DNA of 64,000 nucleotides. It comes from Mycobacterium sp. URHD0025 (GTDB lineage Bacteria; Actinomycetota; Actinomycetes; Mycobacteriales; Mycobacteriaceae). The position numbers and the translations under genes were made by a program. Below the pieces are notes generated by a model that searched no databases, had not been told where the DNA came from, and saw nothing but the letters and a program-made list of their open reading frames with translations. Location of the stretch: NCBI RefSeq assembly GCF_000426065.1, contig NZ_AUEQ01000010.1, positions 169,668 through 233,667 on the forward strand. Direction: 5' to 3'. Below, piece by piece: positions 1-11,757 of this stretch. How positions within the stretch are numbered: the stretch's first letter is position 1; every line of letters starts with the position of its first letter.

Positions 1-1
1 C

Positions 2-430
2 ACCCGCACCGAAGAGCCGAAGCCGGAGGGGGTTCGGGTGGTGACCCCCGAGACCGCCCGCACCGTGCGCGACATGTTCCGTGCGATCGTGCAGCGCGAC
101 CCGATGGGCGCGCAGCAGGGCACCGGTCCGCAGGCCGCGGTCGAGGGCTATCAGATCGCGGGAAAGACCGGTACCGCACAGCAGATCAATCCGGCATGCG
201 GCTGCTACTACGACGACGTCTACTGGATCACTTTCGCCGGCCTGGCGCCCGCGGACGATCCGCGCTACGTCGTCGGCATCATGATGGACGCACCGCACCG
301 CGCGGCCGACGGGTCACCGGGATCCTCGGCGGCGCCGCTGTTCCACAACATCGCTTCCTGGCTGCTGCAGCGTCACAACGTCCCGTTGTCGGCGGATCCG
401 GGGGCGCGGTTGACCCTGCAGGCGACCTGA
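2..430 (+). CDS. pbpB: Penicillin-binding protein 2/FtsI (PbpB), C-terminal part
   Basis: This is the 3' end of the septal transpeptidase that cross-links peptidoglycan at the division site; the 5' end lies before the window. The visible 142 residues hold the third penicillin-binding motif (KTGTAQ, around residues 55-60 of the fragment), followed by the usual C-terminal strand region. A four-residue CGCY stretch lies in the loop after KTGT. Position directly upstream of murE matches the mycobacterial dcw order. Identity rests on KTGT plus context, because the SxxK and SxN motifs are outside the window. Confidence 0.93.
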   Translation, partial: TRTEEPKPEGVRVVTPETARTVRDMFRAIVQRDPMGAQQGTGPQAAVEGYQIAGKTGTAQQINPACGCYYDDVYWITFAGLAPADDPRYVVGIMMDAPHRAADGSPGSSAAPLFHNIASWLLQRHNVPLSADPGARLTLQAT

Positions 431-482
431 CCGCGATAGTCGTGGGTGGTGCGGTCGGCGGACCGCAGATGGGTACTGTGGC

Positions 483-2054
483 ATGGCCATGAAGCTGCGT
501 CCCAGCCGTCCCGCCGGCCAATACCTAGTGCCGCTCGCCGAACAGGTCCAAGCGGTCTCCGCCACCGGAAATCCGCTGCCGGAACTTCGGGTGACAGGGG
601 TGACCCTGCGCGGTCAGGACGCCCAGCCGGGGGACTTGTTCGCCGCGCTGCCGGGTGCGGCGGTGCACGGCGCGCGCTATGCGGCCGACGCGGTCGCCGC
701 CGGTGCGGTGGCGGTGCTCACCGACGCGGCCGGTGTGGCTGAACTGGGTGCGCTCGACGTACCGGTGCTGGTCCATCCCGAACCGCGTTCGGTGCTCGGT
801 GAGGTTGCGGCCGAGGTGTACGGCCGTCCCTCGGAGCAGCTGACGGTCATCGGGGTCACCGGAACCTCAGGTAAGACCACCACGACGTATCTGGTCGAGG
901 CCGGGCTGCGGGCCGCGGGCCGGGTCGCAGGACTGATCGGCACAGTGGGGGTGCGCATCGCCGGGCGGGATCTGCCGAGCGCGCTCACCACGCCCGAGGC
1001 CCCGGATCTGCAGGCGCTGCTGGCCCTGATGGTCGAAAGCGGTGTGGACACCGTGGTGATGGAGGTGTCCAGCCACGCGCTGAGCCTGGGCCGCGTCGAC
1101 GGGATCGGTTTCGCGCTCGGCGGGTTCACGAACCTGTCCCGCGATCACCTGGATTTCCATCCGACGATGGAGGATTACTTCGAGGCCAAGGCCCGTCTGT
1201 TCGATGTCCGCTCGCGCAACCACGCCGCCGCCGCCGTGGTCTGTGTCGACGACGATGCGGGCGCGGCGATGGCCCGCCGGGCCGAGAAGGCGACGACGGT
1301 CAGCGCCATGGGTGCTCCGGCCGACTGGCGGGCACGCGACATCACGGCCGTCGGGGCGGGAGCCCAGCGGTTCACGCTGGTCGACCCGTCCGGGGTGCCC
1401 CACGAGCTGGAGATCGGACTCACCGGCGACTACAACATCGCGAACGCGGCCCTGGCGGTCGCGCTGCTGGACCAGGCCGGGGTACCGCCCGATCGGGCGG
1501 CACCGGGGCTGCGTACGGCGACCGTGCCGGGCCGGCTGCAGCCGATCGACCGGGGACAGCCTTTCCTGGCGCTGGTCGACTACGCACACAAGCCCGGCGC
1601 CTTGCAGGCCGTGCTGGAGACATTGAGGGCGAGCCTGTCGAGGGAAGCTGGTCCCGATGCATCGGGTCCGCGGCGCATCGCGGTGGTGTTCGGTGCCGGC
1701 GGTAACCGGGACGCGGGCAAGCGAGCCCCGATGGGACGCGTCGCGGCGGAATTGGCCGATCTCGTCGTTGTCACCGACGACAATCCGCGCGACGAGGACC
1801 CCGCACTGATCCGGGCGGCGATCGTGACCGGAGCGGCGGAGGCTACCGCGGGGGCGGAGGTCGTGGAGGTCGGTGACCGGCGCGCGGCGATCGACCATGC
1901 GGTGGCCTGGGCCAGGCCCGGCGACGTGGTGCTGATCGCCGGTAAGGGCCACGAGAGCGGGCAGACCGGTGGCGGACGGACCCGGCCGTTCGACGACCGC
2001 GACGAGTTGGCGGCGGCGTTGGAGCTACTCAAGTCAGGGGAGTCGGGCACGTGA
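483..2054 (+). CDS. murE: UDP-MurNAc-L-Ala-D-Glu:meso-diaminopimelate ligase MurE
   Basis: This cytoplasmic ligase adds meso-diaminopimelate to UDP-MurNAc-L-Ala-D-Glu using ATP. The 523-residue protein has the Mur ligase order: an N-terminal UDP-binding domain (about 1-115), the ATP loop GTSGKTTT (about residue 129), a central domain with SSHALSLGR and a [11 protein letters not shown] segment, and a C-terminal domain with the DNPRDEDP signature of diaminopimelate-type MurE. The start is ATG at 483, 52 bp after pbpB. Its stop overlaps the GTG of murF by 4 nt (GTGA), so translation is probably coupled. Confidence 0.97.
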   Translation: MAMKLRPSRPAGQYLVPLAEQVQAVSATGNPLPELRVTGVTLRGQDAQPGDLFAALPGAAVHGARYAADAVAAGAVAVLTDAAGVAELGALDVPVLVHPEPRSVLGEVAAEVYGRPSEQLTVIGVTGTSGKTTTTYLVEAGLRAAGRVAGLIGTVGVRIAGRDLPSALTTPEAPDLQALLALMVESGVDTVVMEVSSHALSLGRVDGIGFALGGFTNLSRDHLDFHPTMEDYFEAKARLFDVRSRNHAAAAVVCVDDDAGAAMARRAEKATTVSAMGAPADWRARDITAVGAGAQRFTLVDPSGVPHELEIGLTGDYNIANAALAVALLDQAGVPPDRAAPGLRTATVPGRLQPIDRGQPFLALVDYAHKPGALQAVLETLRASLSREAGPDASGPRRIAVVFGAGGNRDAGKRAPMGRVAAELADLVVVTDDNPRDEDPALIRAAIVTGAAEATAGAEVVEVGDRRAAIDHAVAWARPGDVVLIAGKGHESGQTGGGRTRPFDDRDELAAALELLKSGESGT

Positions 2055-3673
2055 TCGAGATGACCATCGCCAGGATCGCTGAGATCGTGGGCGGCGAGTT
2101 GGCCGACATCACTGCCGAGGAGGCCGCCGCAACCCGCGTCACCGGCACCGTCGAATTCGATTCGCGCGCGGTCGGCCCCGGCGGACTGTTCCTGGCGCTG
2201 CCGGGCGCACGCACCGACGGGCATGACTTCGCGGCGGCCGCGGTGGCCTCAGGGGCTGTCGCCGTGCTGGCTGCGCGTCCGGTCGGAGTGCCTGCGATCG
2301 TCGTGAAAAAGCCTGGTGTCACCGGCGAGGGCGTCGATGTTTCTTCGGGCGCTTTGGAATTCGATACGGACGGCTCCGGCGCTGCGGTGCTGGCCGCGCT
2401 GGCGAAGCTCGCGGCGGCCGTGGCGGCCGAGCTCGTCGCCGGCGGGTTGACGATCATCGGGGTGACCGGGTCCTCCGGCAAGACCTCGACCAAGGATCTG
2501 CTGGCCGCGGTGCTGGAGCCGCTCGGTCAGGTCGTTGCGCCGCCGGGCTCGTTCAACAACGAGCTTGGCCATCCCTGGACGGTGCTGCGCGCCACGCCCG
2601 AGACCGATTACCTGATCCTGGAGATGTCTGCCCGGCATCCGGGCAATATCGCCGCGCTGGCCGCGATCGCCCCGCCCCAGATCGCGGTGGTGCTCAACGT
2701 GGGTACTGCCCACCTCGGCGAGTTCGGCTCGCGCGAGGCCATCGCGAAAACCAAAGCCGAGTTGCCGCAAGCCGTTCCGGCCTCGGGTGTGGTGATCCTC
2801 AACGTCGATGACAGTGCGGTGGCGGCGATGGCCGGTACGACCGCGGCCCGTGTGGTGCGGGTCTCGCGTGAGCCTGGCTCCGAGGTCGACGTGTGGGCCG
2901 GCCCGGTCGCCCTCGATGATCTGGCGCGACCGCGTTTCACCTTGCACGCGGGCGACGAGCAGGTTGAGGTGGCGCTCGCGGTGCACGGCGATCATCAGGT
3001 CGGCAACGCGTTGTGCGCGGCGGCGGTGGCGCTGCAGTGCGGCGCCCGTCTGGATCAGGTCGCCACGGCGCTGGCGGGCGCCGGCCCCGTCTCGCGGCGC
3101 CGGATGCAGGTTGCCACGCGCGCCGACGGTGTGACGGTGATCAACGATGCCTATAACGCCAACCCCGATTCGATGCGTGCGGGGCTGAAGGCGCTGGCGT
3201 GGATGGCCCGTCGGAGCTCCGATGAACCGACCGCCGCGCCGGGGGAAAAGCGCCGCAGTTGGGCGGTGTTGGGCGAGATGGCCGAACTCGGGGAGGACGC
3301 CATTACCGAGCACGACGCCATCGGACGCTTCGCGGTGCGCTTAGATGTGTCTCGGTTAATCGTCGTCGGAACCGGGAGGACTATGAACGCCATGCACCAT
3401 GGCGCGGTGATGGAGGGTTCGTGGGGATCTGAGTCCACGATGGTCGACGACGCCGATGCCGCGCTGGCCGTGTTGCAGGCGGAGCTGCAGCCGGAAGATG
3501 TGGTGCTGGTGAAGGCATCCAACTCGGTGGGGCTGGGCGCCCTTGCCGATGCGCTGATTGCCACAGACCCTGGATCGCCGTCTCCGACAGCGGAAGCAGA
3601 ATTGCCGTCTCCGACAGCGGAAGCAGAATTGCCGTCTCCGACAGCGGAAACTGATCGGAGCGGCGACCGATGA
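2051..3673 (+). CDS. murF: UDP-MurNAc-tripeptide:D-alanyl-D-alanine ligase MurF
   Basis: MurF attaches D-Ala-D-Ala to the UDP-MurNAc tripeptide, the last cytoplasmic step of the pentapeptide precursor. The ATP loop [13 protein letters not shown] lies near residues 137-149, and the [10 protein letters not shown] motif typical of MurF near residue 363. The start is GTG at 2051, overlapping murE. The last 32 or so residues are unusual: an in-frame tandem repeat encodes LPSPTAEAE two to three times before the stop, beyond the normal MurF fold. The stop overlaps the mraY ATG (ATGA). Confidence 0.97.
   Translation: MIEMTIARIAEIVGGELADITAEEAAATRVTGTVEFDSRAVGPGGLFLALPGARTDGHDFAAAAVASGAVAVLAARPVGVPAIVVKKPGVTGEGVDVSSGALEFDTDGSGAAVLAALAKLAAAVAAELVAGGLTIIGVTGSSGKTSTKDLLAAVLEPLGQVVAPPGSFNNELGHPWTVLRATPETDYLILEMSARHPGNIAALAAIAPPQIAVVLNVGTAHLGEFGSREAIAKTKAELPQAVPASGVVILNVDDSAVAAMAGTTAARVVRVSREPGSEVDVWAGPVALDDLARPRFTLHAGDEQVEVALAVHGDHQVGNALCAAAVALQCGARLDQVATALAGAGPVSRRRMQVATRADGVTVINDAYNANPDSMRAGLKALAWMARRSSDEPTAAPGEKRRSWAVLGEMAELGEDAITEHDAIGRFAVRLDVSRLIVVGTGRTMNAMHHGAVMEGSWGSESTMVDDADAALAVLQAELQPEDVVLVKASNSVGLGALADALIATDPGSPSPTAEAELPSPTAEAELPSPTAETDRSGDR
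3577..3649 (+). repeat. 27-bp in-frame tandem repeat at the murF 3' end
   Basis: Two perfect 27-bp copies (3577-3603, 3604-3630) and a 19-bp partial third copy (from 3631) start with gccgtctccgacagcgg. Being a multiple of three, the repeat only lengthens the MurF tail (PSPTAEAEL units) and leaves the overlap with mraY intact. Copy number could vary between strains by slippage. Confidence 0.9.
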
Positions 3674-4749
3674 AGCTCATCCTCATTGCCGTCGGTATCG
3701 CGCTGACGGTCTCGATCCTGCTGACCCCCGCGTTGATCCGGCTGTTCACCAAGCGTGGACTCGGCCATGAGATCCGCGAGGACGGGCCGGCCAGCCATGC
3801 CAAGAAGCGCGGTACGCCGTCGATGGGCGGCGTGGCCATCGTGGCCGGCATCTGGGCGGGCTACCTGGGCACCCACCTGGTCGGCGTGGCGCTGGGCGGT
3901 GACGGGCCGTCGGCATCGGGCCTTCTGGTGCTGGGGCTGGCGACCATGCTCGGCCTGGTCGGATTCGTCGACGATCTGATCAAGCTGCGACGCTCGCGCA
4001 ACCTGGGCCTGAACAAGACGGCCAAGACCGTCGGGCAGCTGACCGCCGCGGTGTTGTTCGGTGTGCTGGCCTTGCAGTTCCGCAACGGGGACGGGCTCAC
4101 CCCGGGCAGCCCGGAACTGTCCTATGTCCGTGAGATCGCCACGGTGACGTTGGCGTCATGGGTGTTCGTGCTGTTCTGCGTGGTGATCGTCAGCGCCTGG
4201 TCCAACGCGGTCAACTTCACCGACGGCCTCGACGGACTGGCCGCCGGCGCGATGGCGATGGTGACCGCGGCCTACGTGCTGATCACGTTCTGGCAGTACC
4301 GCAATGCCTGCGCGACGGCGCCGGGCCTGGGCTGCTACAACGTGCGCGATCCGCTGGACCTGGCGATCATCGCGGCCGCGACGGCGGGCGCGTGTATCGG
4401 CTTCCTGTGGTGGAACGCCGCGCCGGCCAAGATCTTCATGGGCGACACCGGCTCGCTGGCCCTGGGCGGCATCATCGCCGGGCTGTCGGTGACGAGCCGC
4501 ACCGAGATCCTCGCGGTGGTCCTCGGTGCGTTGTTCGTGGCCGAGGTGACGTCGGTGGTGGTGCAGATCCTGACCTTCCGCACCACGGGCCGCCGGGTTT
4601 TCCGGATGGCGCCGTTCCATCACCATTTCGAATTGGTTGGTTGGGCGGAGACCACGGTCATCATCCGGTTCTGGCTGCTGACGGCGATCGCCTGCGGTCT
4701 GGGTGTGGCCCTGTTCTACAGCGAGTGGCTCACCGCTGTCGGGGCCTGA
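3670..4749 (+). CDS. mraY: Phospho-MurNAc-pentapeptide transferase MraY (MurX)
   Basis: This integral membrane enzyme transfers phospho-MurNAc-pentapeptide from UDP to decaprenyl phosphate, giving lipid I. The 359-residue protein has about ten hydrophobic segments and family motifs: [10 protein letters not shown] near residue 40, FVDDLIK near residue 99, [10 protein letters not shown] near residue 180, [11 protein letters not shown] near residue 258, and the histidine cluster APFHHHFE near residue 315. The ATG at 3670 sits inside the murF stop (ATGA). murD follows after 1 nt. Confidence 0.97.
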   Translation: MKLILIAVGIALTVSILLTPALIRLFTKRGLGHEIREDGPASHAKKRGTPSMGGVAIVAGIWAGYLGTHLVGVALGGDGPSASGLLVLGLATMLGLVGFVDDLIKLRRSRNLGLNKTAKTVGQLTAAVLFGVLALQFRNGDGLTPGSPELSYVREIATVTLASWVFVLFCVVIVSAWSNAVNFTDGLDGLAAGAMAMVTAAYVLITFWQYRNACATAPGLGCYNVRDPLDLAIIAAATAGACIGFLWWNAAPAKIFMGDTGSLALGGIIAGLSVTSRTEILAVVLGALFVAEVTSVVVQILTFRTTGRRVFRMAPFHHHFELVGWAETTVIIRFWLLTAIACGLGVALFYSEWLTAVGA

Positions 4750-4750
4750 C

Positions 4751-6241
4751 GTGGCCGGCCCATCCGGCGGGCGCGGCGGTGACGACGATCTGTCGCTGCT
4801 GACCCCCGGGGCTTCGGTGTTGGTGACCGGTGCGGGTGTCACCGGACGTGCGATATTGGCGGCGCTGGCACCGCTCGGAGTCGCTGCGACGCTGTGCGAC
4901 GACCGGGCCGAGGCGCTGCAGGTGTACGCCGAGCAAGGTGTCACGGTGATCGATCCGGCCGGCGCGATTGCCGGCATCGCCGACTACGCACTCGTGGTGA
5001 CCAGCCCGGGATTCCCGCCCACGGCGCCTGTCCTGGCCGCCGCGATCGAGGCCGGCGTCCCGATCTGGGGTGATGTGGAGCTGGCCTGGCGGCTGGACGC
5101 GGCGGGCCGCTACGGTCCGCCACGGCGCTGGTTGGTGGTCACCGGTACCAACGGCAAGACCACCACGACCTCGATGCTGCACGAGATGCTGCTGGCCGAT
5201 GGGCGGCGAAGCCTGTTGTGCGGAAACATCGGTGATCCCGTGCTGGCGGTCCTTGATCAGCCGGCGGAGTTGCTGGCGGTCGAGTTGTCGAGCTTCCAGT
5301 TGCACTGGGCGCCCTCGCTGCGCCCGGATGCCGGTGTGGTGCTCAACGTGGCCGAGGACCACCTGGACTGGCACGGTTCGATGGCCGCGTACGCCGCCGA
5401 CAAGGCCAGGGCCCTGGCCGGCCGGGTGGCCGTGGTGGGCCTCGACGATCCGGTGGCGTCCGGTCTGCTGTCCACCGCCGGCGCCGGGGTCCGGGTCGGT
5501 TTCCGGCTGGGCGAGCCCGCCGACGGTGAGCTCGGTGTCCGTGCAGGCAAGCTGGTCGACCGTGCCTTCGGCACCGGGGTCGAGTTGGCTGACGCCGCGA
5601 CGATCAGCGTGGCAGGGCCGGTGGGTGTGCTCGATGCGCTGGCGGCCGCGGCGCTGGCCCGTGCGGTCGGCGTGGCCCCGGAATCGATCGCCGCCGCGCT
5701 GGCGTCGTTCCAGGTCGGCAGGCACCGGGCCGAGTTGGTCGGCGAGCTCGACGGGGTGCGCTACGTCGACGATTCCAAGGCCACCAACCCACATGCCGCC
5801 CAGGCTTCGATCACCGCGTTCGACCGGGTGGTCTGGGTCGCCGGAGGATTGCTGAAGGGTGCCTCTGTCGACGAATTGGTCCGCGAGGTGGCGAATCGGC
5901 TGGTCGGGGTGGTGCTGATCGGCCGGGACCGGCAGATGGTTGCCGACGCGTTATCGCGACACGCCCCGGATGTCCCCGTCGTCGAGGTTGTGACGGGGGA
6001 GGATTCTGGGGTGCTTGAGACGAATGAGTCTATTGATGATCATGTGACTCGTGTGATCGCCGTCGCGGACCGCCCGGTCTCCGACGCGGTCATGGCGGCG
6101 GTCGTGGACACCGCCCGTGGGCTGGCCGCATCGGGTGACACCGTGTTGCTGGCCCCGGCAGGCGCGTCCTTCGATCAGTTCAGCGGCTACGGCCAGCGCG
6201 GCGATGCATTCGCCGGCGCCGTCCGCGCTGCGATCGGGTAG
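4751..6241 (+). CDS. murD: UDP-MurNAc-L-alanine:D-glutamate ligase MurD
   Basis: MurD adds D-glutamate to UDP-MurNAc-L-Ala. From GTG at 4751 the protein has 496 residues. An N-terminal Rossmann-like domain ([10 protein letters not shown]) is followed by the ATP loop [29 protein letters not shown], and a C-terminal domain with [10 protein letters not shown] and [12 protein letters not shown]. An ATG at 4703 is in frame but would overlap the end of mraY by 47 nt, so GTG 4751 is preferred. A stretch at about 6001-6055 uses less GC-rich codons in a variable loop. Confidence 0.95.
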   Translation: MAGPSGGRGGDDDLSLLTPGASVLVTGAGVTGRAILAALAPLGVAATLCDDRAEALQVYAEQGVTVIDPAGAIAGIADYALVVTSPGFPPTAPVLAAAIEAGVPIWGDVELAWRLDAAGRYGPPRRWLVVTGTNGKTTTTSMLHEMLLADGRRSLLCGNIGDPVLAVLDQPAELLAVELSSFQLHWAPSLRPDAGVVLNVAEDHLDWHGSMAAYAADKARALAGRVAVVGLDDPVASGLLSTAGAGVRVGFRLGEPADGELGVRAGKLVDRAFGTGVELADAATISVAGPVGVLDALAAAALARAVGVAPESIAAALASFQVGRHRAELVGELDGVRYVDDSKATNPHAAQASITAFDRVVWVAGGLLKGASVDELVREVANRLVGVVLIGRDRQMVADALSRHAPDVPVVEVVTGEDSGVLETNESIDDHVTRVIAVADRPVSDAVMAAVVDTARGLAASGDTVLLAPAGASFDQFSGYGQRGDAFAGAVRAAIG

Positions 6242-6246
6242 GCGAG

Positions 6247-7875
6247 GTGGCCGACATCCTGGCCCGGTTGCGCCGCCGTGGCGGTGACGCGACCGGCGAT
6301 GACACCACCGCCGAGGGCGGATCCTCCGAGGCGAGTTCCACGGCGACGGCCACCGCGCCGCGTACCCGGTTCGGCGTCTGGCTGAGCCGGCCGATGACGT
6401 CGTTCCACCTGATCATCGCGGTCACCGCGCTGCTCACGACGCTCGGTCTGATCATGGTCCTCTCGGCCTCGGGGGTGTATTCCTACGACTTCGACGGCTC
6501 GCCCTGGGCGGTGTTCGGTCGTCAGGTGATGTGGACCGTCGTCGGTCTGATTGCTTTCTACCTGGCGCTGCGGATCTCGGTGCGGACTCTGCGCCGGCTC
6601 GCGTTCCCCGGGTTCGCCTTCACGATCGTGCTGCTGGTGCTCGTGCTCATTCCGGGAATCGGCAAGGTGGCCAACGGTTCCCGTGGCTGGTTCGTCGTCG
6701 CCGGCTTCTCGATGCAGCCCTCGGAGCTGGCCAAGATCGCCTTCGCCATCTGGGGCGCGCACCTGCTGGCCGCACGGCGCATGGAACGCGCCTCGCTGCG
6801 CGAGATGTTGATCCCGCTGGTGCCCGCCGCGGTGATCGCGCTGGCATTGATCGTCGCCCAGCCCGACCTCGGCCAGACGGTTTCGCTGAGCATCATCCTG
6901 CTGGGCCTGCTCTGGTACGCGGGCCTGCCACTACGGGTGTTCCTGTCCTCCCTGCTGGCCGCGGTGTTGGCCGCCGCGGTGCTCGCGGTCTCCGCGGGCT
7001 ATCGGTCCGACCGGGTGCAGTCCTGGCTGGACCCCGGCGCCGACGGGCAGGGGATCGGTTACCAGTCCCGGCAGGCCCGGTTCGCCCTGGCCAACGGAGG
7101 CATCTTCGGTGACGGTCTCGGCCAGGGCACGGCGAAGTGGAACTATCTGCCCAACGCGCACAACGACTTCATCTTCGCCATCATCGGCGAGGAACTGGGA
7201 TTCGTCGGTGCCCTGGGTCTGCTCGCGCTGTTCGGGCTGTTCGCCTACACGGGCATGCGCATCGCCCGTCGTTCGGCAGATCCGTTCCTGCGCCTGCTGA
7301 CTGCCACCACCACGCTGTGGATCGTCGGTCAGATGTTCATCAACGTCGGCTACGTGGTGGGGCTGCTGCCGGTGACGGGTCTGCAGTTGCCGCTGATCTC
7401 GGCCGGTGGATCCTCGCAAGCCACAACACTTCTGATGATGGGGCTGATCACCAATGCGGCCCGGCACGAACCGGAGGCGGTGGCGGCGCTACGGGCCGGA
7501 CGCGATGACCGCGTGAACAGGCTGTTGCGGCTGCCGTTGCCGGAGCCGTACGTCCCGACGCGGTTGGAGGCCGCCCGTGACCGGCTGCACGATCGCCGGA
7601 AGTCGACCTCGCGCAGCGCGGCCAAGCCCAAGGGCAAGGCCGGAGCCAAGCCGGCGGCAAAACAGGCGGGCAAACAGGTCAGGGCCAAACAGGGAGGCAA
7701 GAAAGCGGGCGCGACCCGCCGTGCGCCGCATCACGCCGACCGGCCGGTGCGCCGATCCGGCAGTGCCTCCGGTCAGCAGCCGCCCAGCAGCGTCCGGTCG
7801 TCGGTCCGATATCCTGCAGGCCAGCGAAAACAGGGTCAACGGGCCCGGACTTTGGAAGGTCAGCGTTACGGGTGA
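6247..7875 (+). CDS. ftsW: SEDS peptidoglycan glycosyltransferase FtsW
   Basis: This is the divisome lipid II polymerase of the SEDS family, working with the pbpB product. The 542-residue protein has a cytoplasmic N-terminus of about 45 residues, about ten membrane segments between roughly 50 and 400, and the SEDS motifs [23 protein letters not shown] and PLISAGGSS. It ends in a cytoplasmic tail of about 130 residues rich in Lys, Ala and Arg (from about 455). The GTG start lies 5 nt after murD, and the stop overlaps murG by GTGA. Confidence 0.96.
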   Translation: MADILARLRRRGGDATGDDTTAEGGSSEASSTATATAPRTRFGVWLSRPMTSFHLIIAVTALLTTLGLIMVLSASGVYSYDFDGSPWAVFGRQVMWTVVGLIAFYLALRISVRTLRRLAFPGFAFTIVLLVLVLIPGIGKVANGSRGWFVVAGFSMQPSELAKIAFAIWGAHLLAARRMERASLREMLIPLVPAAVIALALIVAQPDLGQTVSLSIILLGLLWYAGLPLRVFLSSLLAAVLAAAVLAVSAGYRSDRVQSWLDPGADGQGIGYQSRQARFALANGGIFGDGLGQGTAKWNYLPNAHNDFIFAIIGEELGFVGALGLLALFGLFAYTGMRIARRSADPFLRLLTATTTLWIVGQMFINVGYVVGLLPVTGLQLPLISAGGSSQATTLLMMGLITNAARHEPEAVAALRAGRDDRVNRLLRLPLPEPYVPTRLEAARDRLHDRRKSTSRSAAKPKGKAGAKPAAKQAGKQVRAKQGGKKAGATRRAPHHADRPVRRSGSASGQQPPSSVRSSVRYPAGQRKQGQRARTLEGQRYG

Positions 7876-9062
7876 GTCAGGGAAAAACGGGCCGGGGGGC
7901 ATCTGGTCTTCGCGGGCAGGAGCGTGGTGACCGGGGCATATCCGTCGTTCTGGCCGGTGGCGGCACGGCTGGGCACGTCGAGCCGGCCATGGCCGTGGCC
8001 GACGCACTCCGTGAACTCGATCCGCACGTACGTATCACCGCCCTCGGAACCGCCCGCGGTCTGGAAACCCGGCTGGTGCCGGCGCGTGGCTATGACCTTG
8101 AGTTGATCACGCCGGTGCCGCTTCCGCGGAAGCCGTCGGGCGATCTGGTCCGGTTGCCCCTGCGCGTGCGCACCGCGATCCGTCAGACCCGCTCGGTCCT
8201 GGCCGGTGTGGAGGCCGATGTGGTGATCGGCTTCGGCGGCTACGTCGCGCTACCGGCCTACCTCGCGGCCCGCGGCGGCTTCGGGCTGCACGGTCGCCGG
8301 CGCGCCATTCCGGTGGTGGTCCACGAGGCCAACGCCAGCGCCGGACTGGCCAACCGGGTCGGTGCGGTATCGGCGCGGCGCGTGCTCTCGGCGGTACCCG
8401 AACCGGGACTGCGCAAGGTCGAGGTGGTCGGAGTGCCCGTACGCGCGGCGATCACGTCGCTGGACCGGGCCGCTCTGCGGGCCGAAGCCCGGGCTTTCTT
8501 CGGCTTCGCCCCAGACGCCAGGGTGCTGCTGGTGTTCGGCGGTTCGCAGGGTGCGCAATCGATCAACCGTGCGGTGTCCTCGGCTGCCGAAGCCCTTGCT
8601 GCTGCCGGTGTTTCGGTTCTGCATGCGCACGGGCCGAAGAACACCCTCGACCTGCCGCGGACGGCGGCGGGCGTACCGCCCTATGTCGCGGTGCCGTACC
8701 TCGACCGGATGGACCTGGCCTATGCCGCGGCAGATCTGGCGATCTGCCGTTCCGGGGCGATGACGGTGGCCGAGGTGACCGCCGTCGGACTGCCCGCGGT
8801 GTACGTCCCGCTGCCGATCGGCAACGGTGAACAGCGACTCAACGCGCTGCCGGTGGTGTCGGCCGGTGGCGGCATCGTTGTCGACGACGCCCAGCTCACC
8901 GGTGGATTCGTGGCCGAGACGGTCGCAAGCCTGATGACCGACGACGCGCGGTTGGCGGCGATGACGGCCGCTGCCTCGTTGTCCGGCCATCCCGATGCCG
9001 CGAGGCGAGTGGCACAGGTCGCCCTCGATGTCGCCCGTGCTCAACGAAAGAAGCTGCAGTGA
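7872..9062 (+). CDS. murG: UDP-GlcNAc:lipid I N-acetylglucosaminyltransferase MurG
   Basis: MurG adds GlcNAc to lipid I at the inner face of the membrane, giving lipid II. It is a GT28-type two-domain protein. The N-terminal domain has [17 protein letters not shown] (around residue 25) and GFGGYV. The C-terminal donor site has [13 protein letters not shown] and the [11 protein letters not shown] segment. From GTG 7872 it has 396 residues, with a short Gly/Arg-rich N-terminal extension as in other mycobacterial MurG. It overlaps ftsW and murC by 4 nt each. Confidence 0.96.
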   Translation: MSQGKTGRGASGLRGQERGDRGISVVLAGGGTAGHVEPAMAVADALRELDPHVRITALGTARGLETRLVPARGYDLELITPVPLPRKPSGDLVRLPLRVRTAIRQTRSVLAGVEADVVIGFGGYVALPAYLAARGGFGLHGRRRAIPVVVHEANASAGLANRVGAVSARRVLSAVPEPGLRKVEVVGVPVRAAITSLDRAALRAEARAFFGFAPDARVLLVFGGSQGAQSINRAVSSAAEALAAAGVSVLHAHGPKNTLDLPRTAAGVPPYVAVPYLDRMDLAYAAADLAICRSGAMTVAEVTAVGLPAVYVPLPIGNGEQRLNALPVVSAGGGIVVDDAQLTGGFVAETVASLMTDDARLAAMTAAASLSGHPDAARRVAQVALDVARAQRKKLQ

Positions 9063-10519
9063 ACGGTAATTCACTTCCGGTCGAGCTGCAGCGGGTGCAC
9101 ATGGTCGGCATCGGCGGAGCCGGGATGTCCGGTGTGGCGCGGATCCTGCTGGATCGTGGTGGGCTGGTGTCCGGGTCGGACGCCAAGGAGTCGCGCGGCG
9201 TGGTGGCCCTGCGGGCCCGCGGTGCCGAGATCAGGATCGGACACGACGCGTCGTCGCTGGATCTGTTGCCGGGCGGCCCGACCGCGGTGGTCACCACCCA
9301 CGCCGCGATCCCCAAGACCAACCCCGAACTGGTCGAGGCCCGACGCCGCGGGATCCCGGTGATCCTGCGTCCGGTGGTGCTGGCCAAGCTCATGGCCGGT
9401 TACACCACATTGATGGTGACGGGCACCCACGGTAAGACCACCACCACATCGATGCTCATCGTGGCGTTGCAGCACAGCGGTTTCGATCCGTCGTTCGCCG
9501 TGGGCGGCGAACTGGGCGAGGCAGGCACCAACGCCCATCACGGCAGCGGGACTTGCTTTGTCGCCGAGGCAGACGAAAGCGACGGTTCACTGCTGGAGTA
9601 CACCCCGAATGTCGCGGTCGTCACCAACATCGAGGCCGACCACCTGGATTTCTTCGGCAGCGAGGAGGCCTACACCGCGGTGTTCTCCGCGTTCGTCGAC
9701 CGCATCGCGCCGGGTGGTGCCCTCGTGGTGTGCACCGATGATCCCGGATCCGCGGCACTCGCCGAACACACTGCATCACTGGGTATTCGGGTGTTGCGGT
9801 ACGGCAGCACTCCCGGCGACGATCTCGCAGGCACCTTGCTGAGCTGGGAACAACAGGGGACCGGGGCAGTGGCCCACATCCAACTCGCCGGTGAGGCGTA
9901 TCCGCGCGCGATCCGGCTCGCGGTGCCCGGCAGGCACATGGCGCTCAACGCACTGGCCGCGCTGCTGGCCGCCATCGAGGTGGGCGCGTCCGCTGAGACC
10001 GTGCTCGACGGGCTGGCTGGATTCGAGGGCGTACGAAGGCGTTTCGAGCTGGTGGGTTCACACAGCGGAGTCCGAGTCTTCGATGACTATGCGCACCATC
10101 CGACCGAGGTCCGGGCCACCCTGGAGGCGGCCCGAACCGTGGTCGACCAGACCGGTGGCAGGGTCATCGTCGCGTTCCAGCCCCACTTGTACTCGCGCAC
10201 AGCCACTTTCGCGACCGAGTTCGGCGCAGCGCTGAGCGCTGCCGACGAGGTCTTCGTGCTCGACGTCTACGCCGCGCGTGAGCAACCGCTTCCCGGCATC
10301 AGCGGCGCCACCGTCGCCGAGCACGTCAGCGCGCCGGTCACCTATGTCCCGGATTTCTCGGCGGTCGCCGCTGCGGTGGCGGCCGCGGCCCGCCCCGGAG
10401 ATGTCGTGCTCACCATGGGTGCCGGTGACGTGACCATGCTGGGCAAGGAAATCCTGACCGAGCTCGGTATCAAGGAGAATCGCAGTGCGCCGGGCCGTCC
10501 GACGACGGGTTCGCCGTGA
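9059..10519 (+). CDS. murC: UDP-MurNAc:L-alanine ligase MurC
   Basis: MurC adds the first amino acid, L-alanine, to UDP-MurNAc. The N-terminal UDP-binding domain begins [13 protein letters not shown]. The ATP loop is [10 protein letters not shown] near residue 121, followed by [16 protein letters not shown] and the C-terminal YAHHPTEV and FQPHLYSRT motifs. The 486-residue length is normal. The GTG start at 9059 overlaps murG, and the stop overlaps the ftsQ GTG at 10516. Confidence 0.97.
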   Translation: MNGNSLPVELQRVHMVGIGGAGMSGVARILLDRGGLVSGSDAKESRGVVALRARGAEIRIGHDASSLDLLPGGPTAVVTTHAAIPKTNPELVEARRRGIPVILRPVVLAKLMAGYTTLMVTGTHGKTTTTSMLIVALQHSGFDPSFAVGGELGEAGTNAHHGSGTCFVAEADESDGSLLEYTPNVAVVTNIEADHLDFFGSEEAYTAVFSAFVDRIAPGGALVVCTDDPGSAALAEHTASLGIRVLRYGSTPGDDLAGTLLSWEQQGTGAVAHIQLAGEAYPRAIRLAVPGRHMALNALAALLAAIEVGASAETVLDGLAGFEGVRRRFELVGSHSGVRVFDDYAHHPTEVRATLEAARTVVDQTGGRVIVAFQPHLYSRTATFATEFGAALSAADEVFVLDVYAAREQPLPGISGATVAEHVSAPVTYVPDFSAVAAAVAAAARPGDVVLTMGAGDVTMLGKEILTELGIKENRSAPGRPTTGSP

Positions 10520-11523
10520 CCGATCCGGGTCCTGATCGTCCCGGCGAGCCGGTTGAGGAGCCGAGTCCGGATTCGCAGAAATCCGGCCAGGCCGAGCCCA
10601 GTGAGCCGACTGTGCCGCCCGCGGCAGGGTCCGATGTGCCGCCCGCGGCTGGCTCTGATGTGCCGCCCACGGCAGGCTCTGATGTGCCGCCCGCGGCAGA
10701 AGCCGACTATGAGGGCCCCCGGCGCCGCGCCCGCCGCGAGCGCGAGGAACGCCGGGCCGCGCGCGACCGGGCGGTCGCGATCGAGAATGCCCGCCGCGAG
10801 GCCAAACGCCGAGTGGCCGGGCAGTCGGCAGATGCCTCGAACACCGTGGCCCGCAGCACGATTCGTGGACTCAAGGTCTTACTGTGGTCTGCGCTGGCGA
10901 GTGTGGTCGCGGTGGCGCTGGGTCTGGTGCTGTACTTCACGCCGTTGATGTCGGCGCGCAATGTCGAGGTCAGTGGCGCGACCGCGGTGCCGCAGGAGCA
11001 GGTCCTGGCTGCCGCCGCGGTGGCACCGGGCACGCCGCTGTTGCAGGTCGACACCGATGCGGTCGCCGAGCGGGTGGCCACGATCCGGCGCATCGCCACG
11101 GCCCGGGTTCAGCGCGAATATCCCTCGACCCTGCGGATCACGGTCGTCGAGCGGGTGCCCGTGGTGGTCAAGGACTATCCCGACGGTCCGCATCTGTTCG
11201 ACCGCGACGGTGTGGATTTCGCCACCGAACCGCCCCCGCCGACGCTGCCGTATCTGGATGCCGACAATCCGGGTCCGACCGATCCGGCCACCAAGGCCGC
11301 GCTCGAGGTGATGTTGGCCCTGCCGCCGGATGTGGTGGCACAGGTGGGCCGGATCGCCGCGCCGTCGGTGGCCTCGATCGCACTGACTCTCAGCGACGGC
11401 CGGGTTGTGGTGTGGGGCACCAACGATCGGACCGACGAGAAGGCGTTGAAGTTGGCAGCACTGTTGACGCAGCCGGGTCACACGTATGACGTGTCGAGCC
11501 CGGATCTGCCCACGGTCAAGTAG
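10516..11523 (+). CDS. ftsQ: Cell division protein FtsQ (POTRA domain)
   Basis: FtsQ is a single-pass membrane protein of the divisome that bridges early and late division proteins. The 335 residues comprise a disordered acidic/proline-rich N-terminus (about 1-70) with PPAAGSDV repeats, a basic Arg/Glu-rich stretch (about 75-105), one membrane helix (about 120-142), an FtsQ-type POTRA domain (about 147-215) and the FtsQ beta domain to the end. The GTG start overlaps murC. It is the last gene before the ftsZ promoter region. Confidence 0.95.
   Translation: MTDPGPDRPGEPVEEPSPDSQKSGQAEPSEPTVPPAAGSDVPPAAGSDVPPTAGSDVPPAAEADYEGPRRRARREREERRAARDRAVAIENARREAKRRVAGQSADASNTVARSTIRGLKVLLWSALASVVAVALGLVLYFTPLMSARNVEVSGATAVPQEQVLAAAAVAPGTPLLQVDTDAVAERVATIRRIATARVQREYPSTLRITVVERVPVVVKDYPDGPHLFDRDGVDFATEPPPPTLPYLDADNPGPTDPATKAALEVMLALPPDVVAQVGRIAAPSVASIALTLSDGRVVVWGTNDRTDEKALKLAALLTQPGHTYDVSSPDLPTVK
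10612..10698 (+). repeat. 24-bp in-frame repeat in ftsQ
   Basis: Three full 24-bp units (starting at 10612, 10636 and 10660) and a partial fourth at 10684 encode V-PPAAGSD or close variants in the cytoplasmic tail of FtsQ. The units differ by a few bases. The period is a multiple of three, so copy changes would keep the frame. Confidence 0.85.
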
Positions 11524-11757
11524 ATCCGCGGATGCGCGGAGCGATCAGGCGGCCGCGGACGCAAGGAGCAACTGACTTCGGCCAGAAAATTGCCGCGCGG
11601 CGCGTCGGCGCGCCTGACGCGATCACCGCCGTCGGCCCCCTACCGTTCTGTTTGCGCGGAACTACTTGACATAACTCTAAGCCTATGGTTGAGGTTGAGG
11701 GTTTGCAGGAGCAGAGTTCGGCGGCCATGAACACCCGACCTGGGAGGAAGACGATCC
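11524..11757 (+). promoter_or_regulatory. ftsZ upstream region with candidate promoter
   Basis: This 234-bp gap is the longest in the dcw cluster and precedes ftsZ. It contains TTGACA at 11666-11671 and TATGGT at 11684-11689, but the spacing of 12 bp is too short for a standard sigma-A pair, so more than one promoter may be involved. A good Shine-Dalgarno (GGGAGGAAG) lies just before the ATG at 11758. The region suggests ftsZ is transcribed separately from the upstream genes. Confidence 0.45.
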
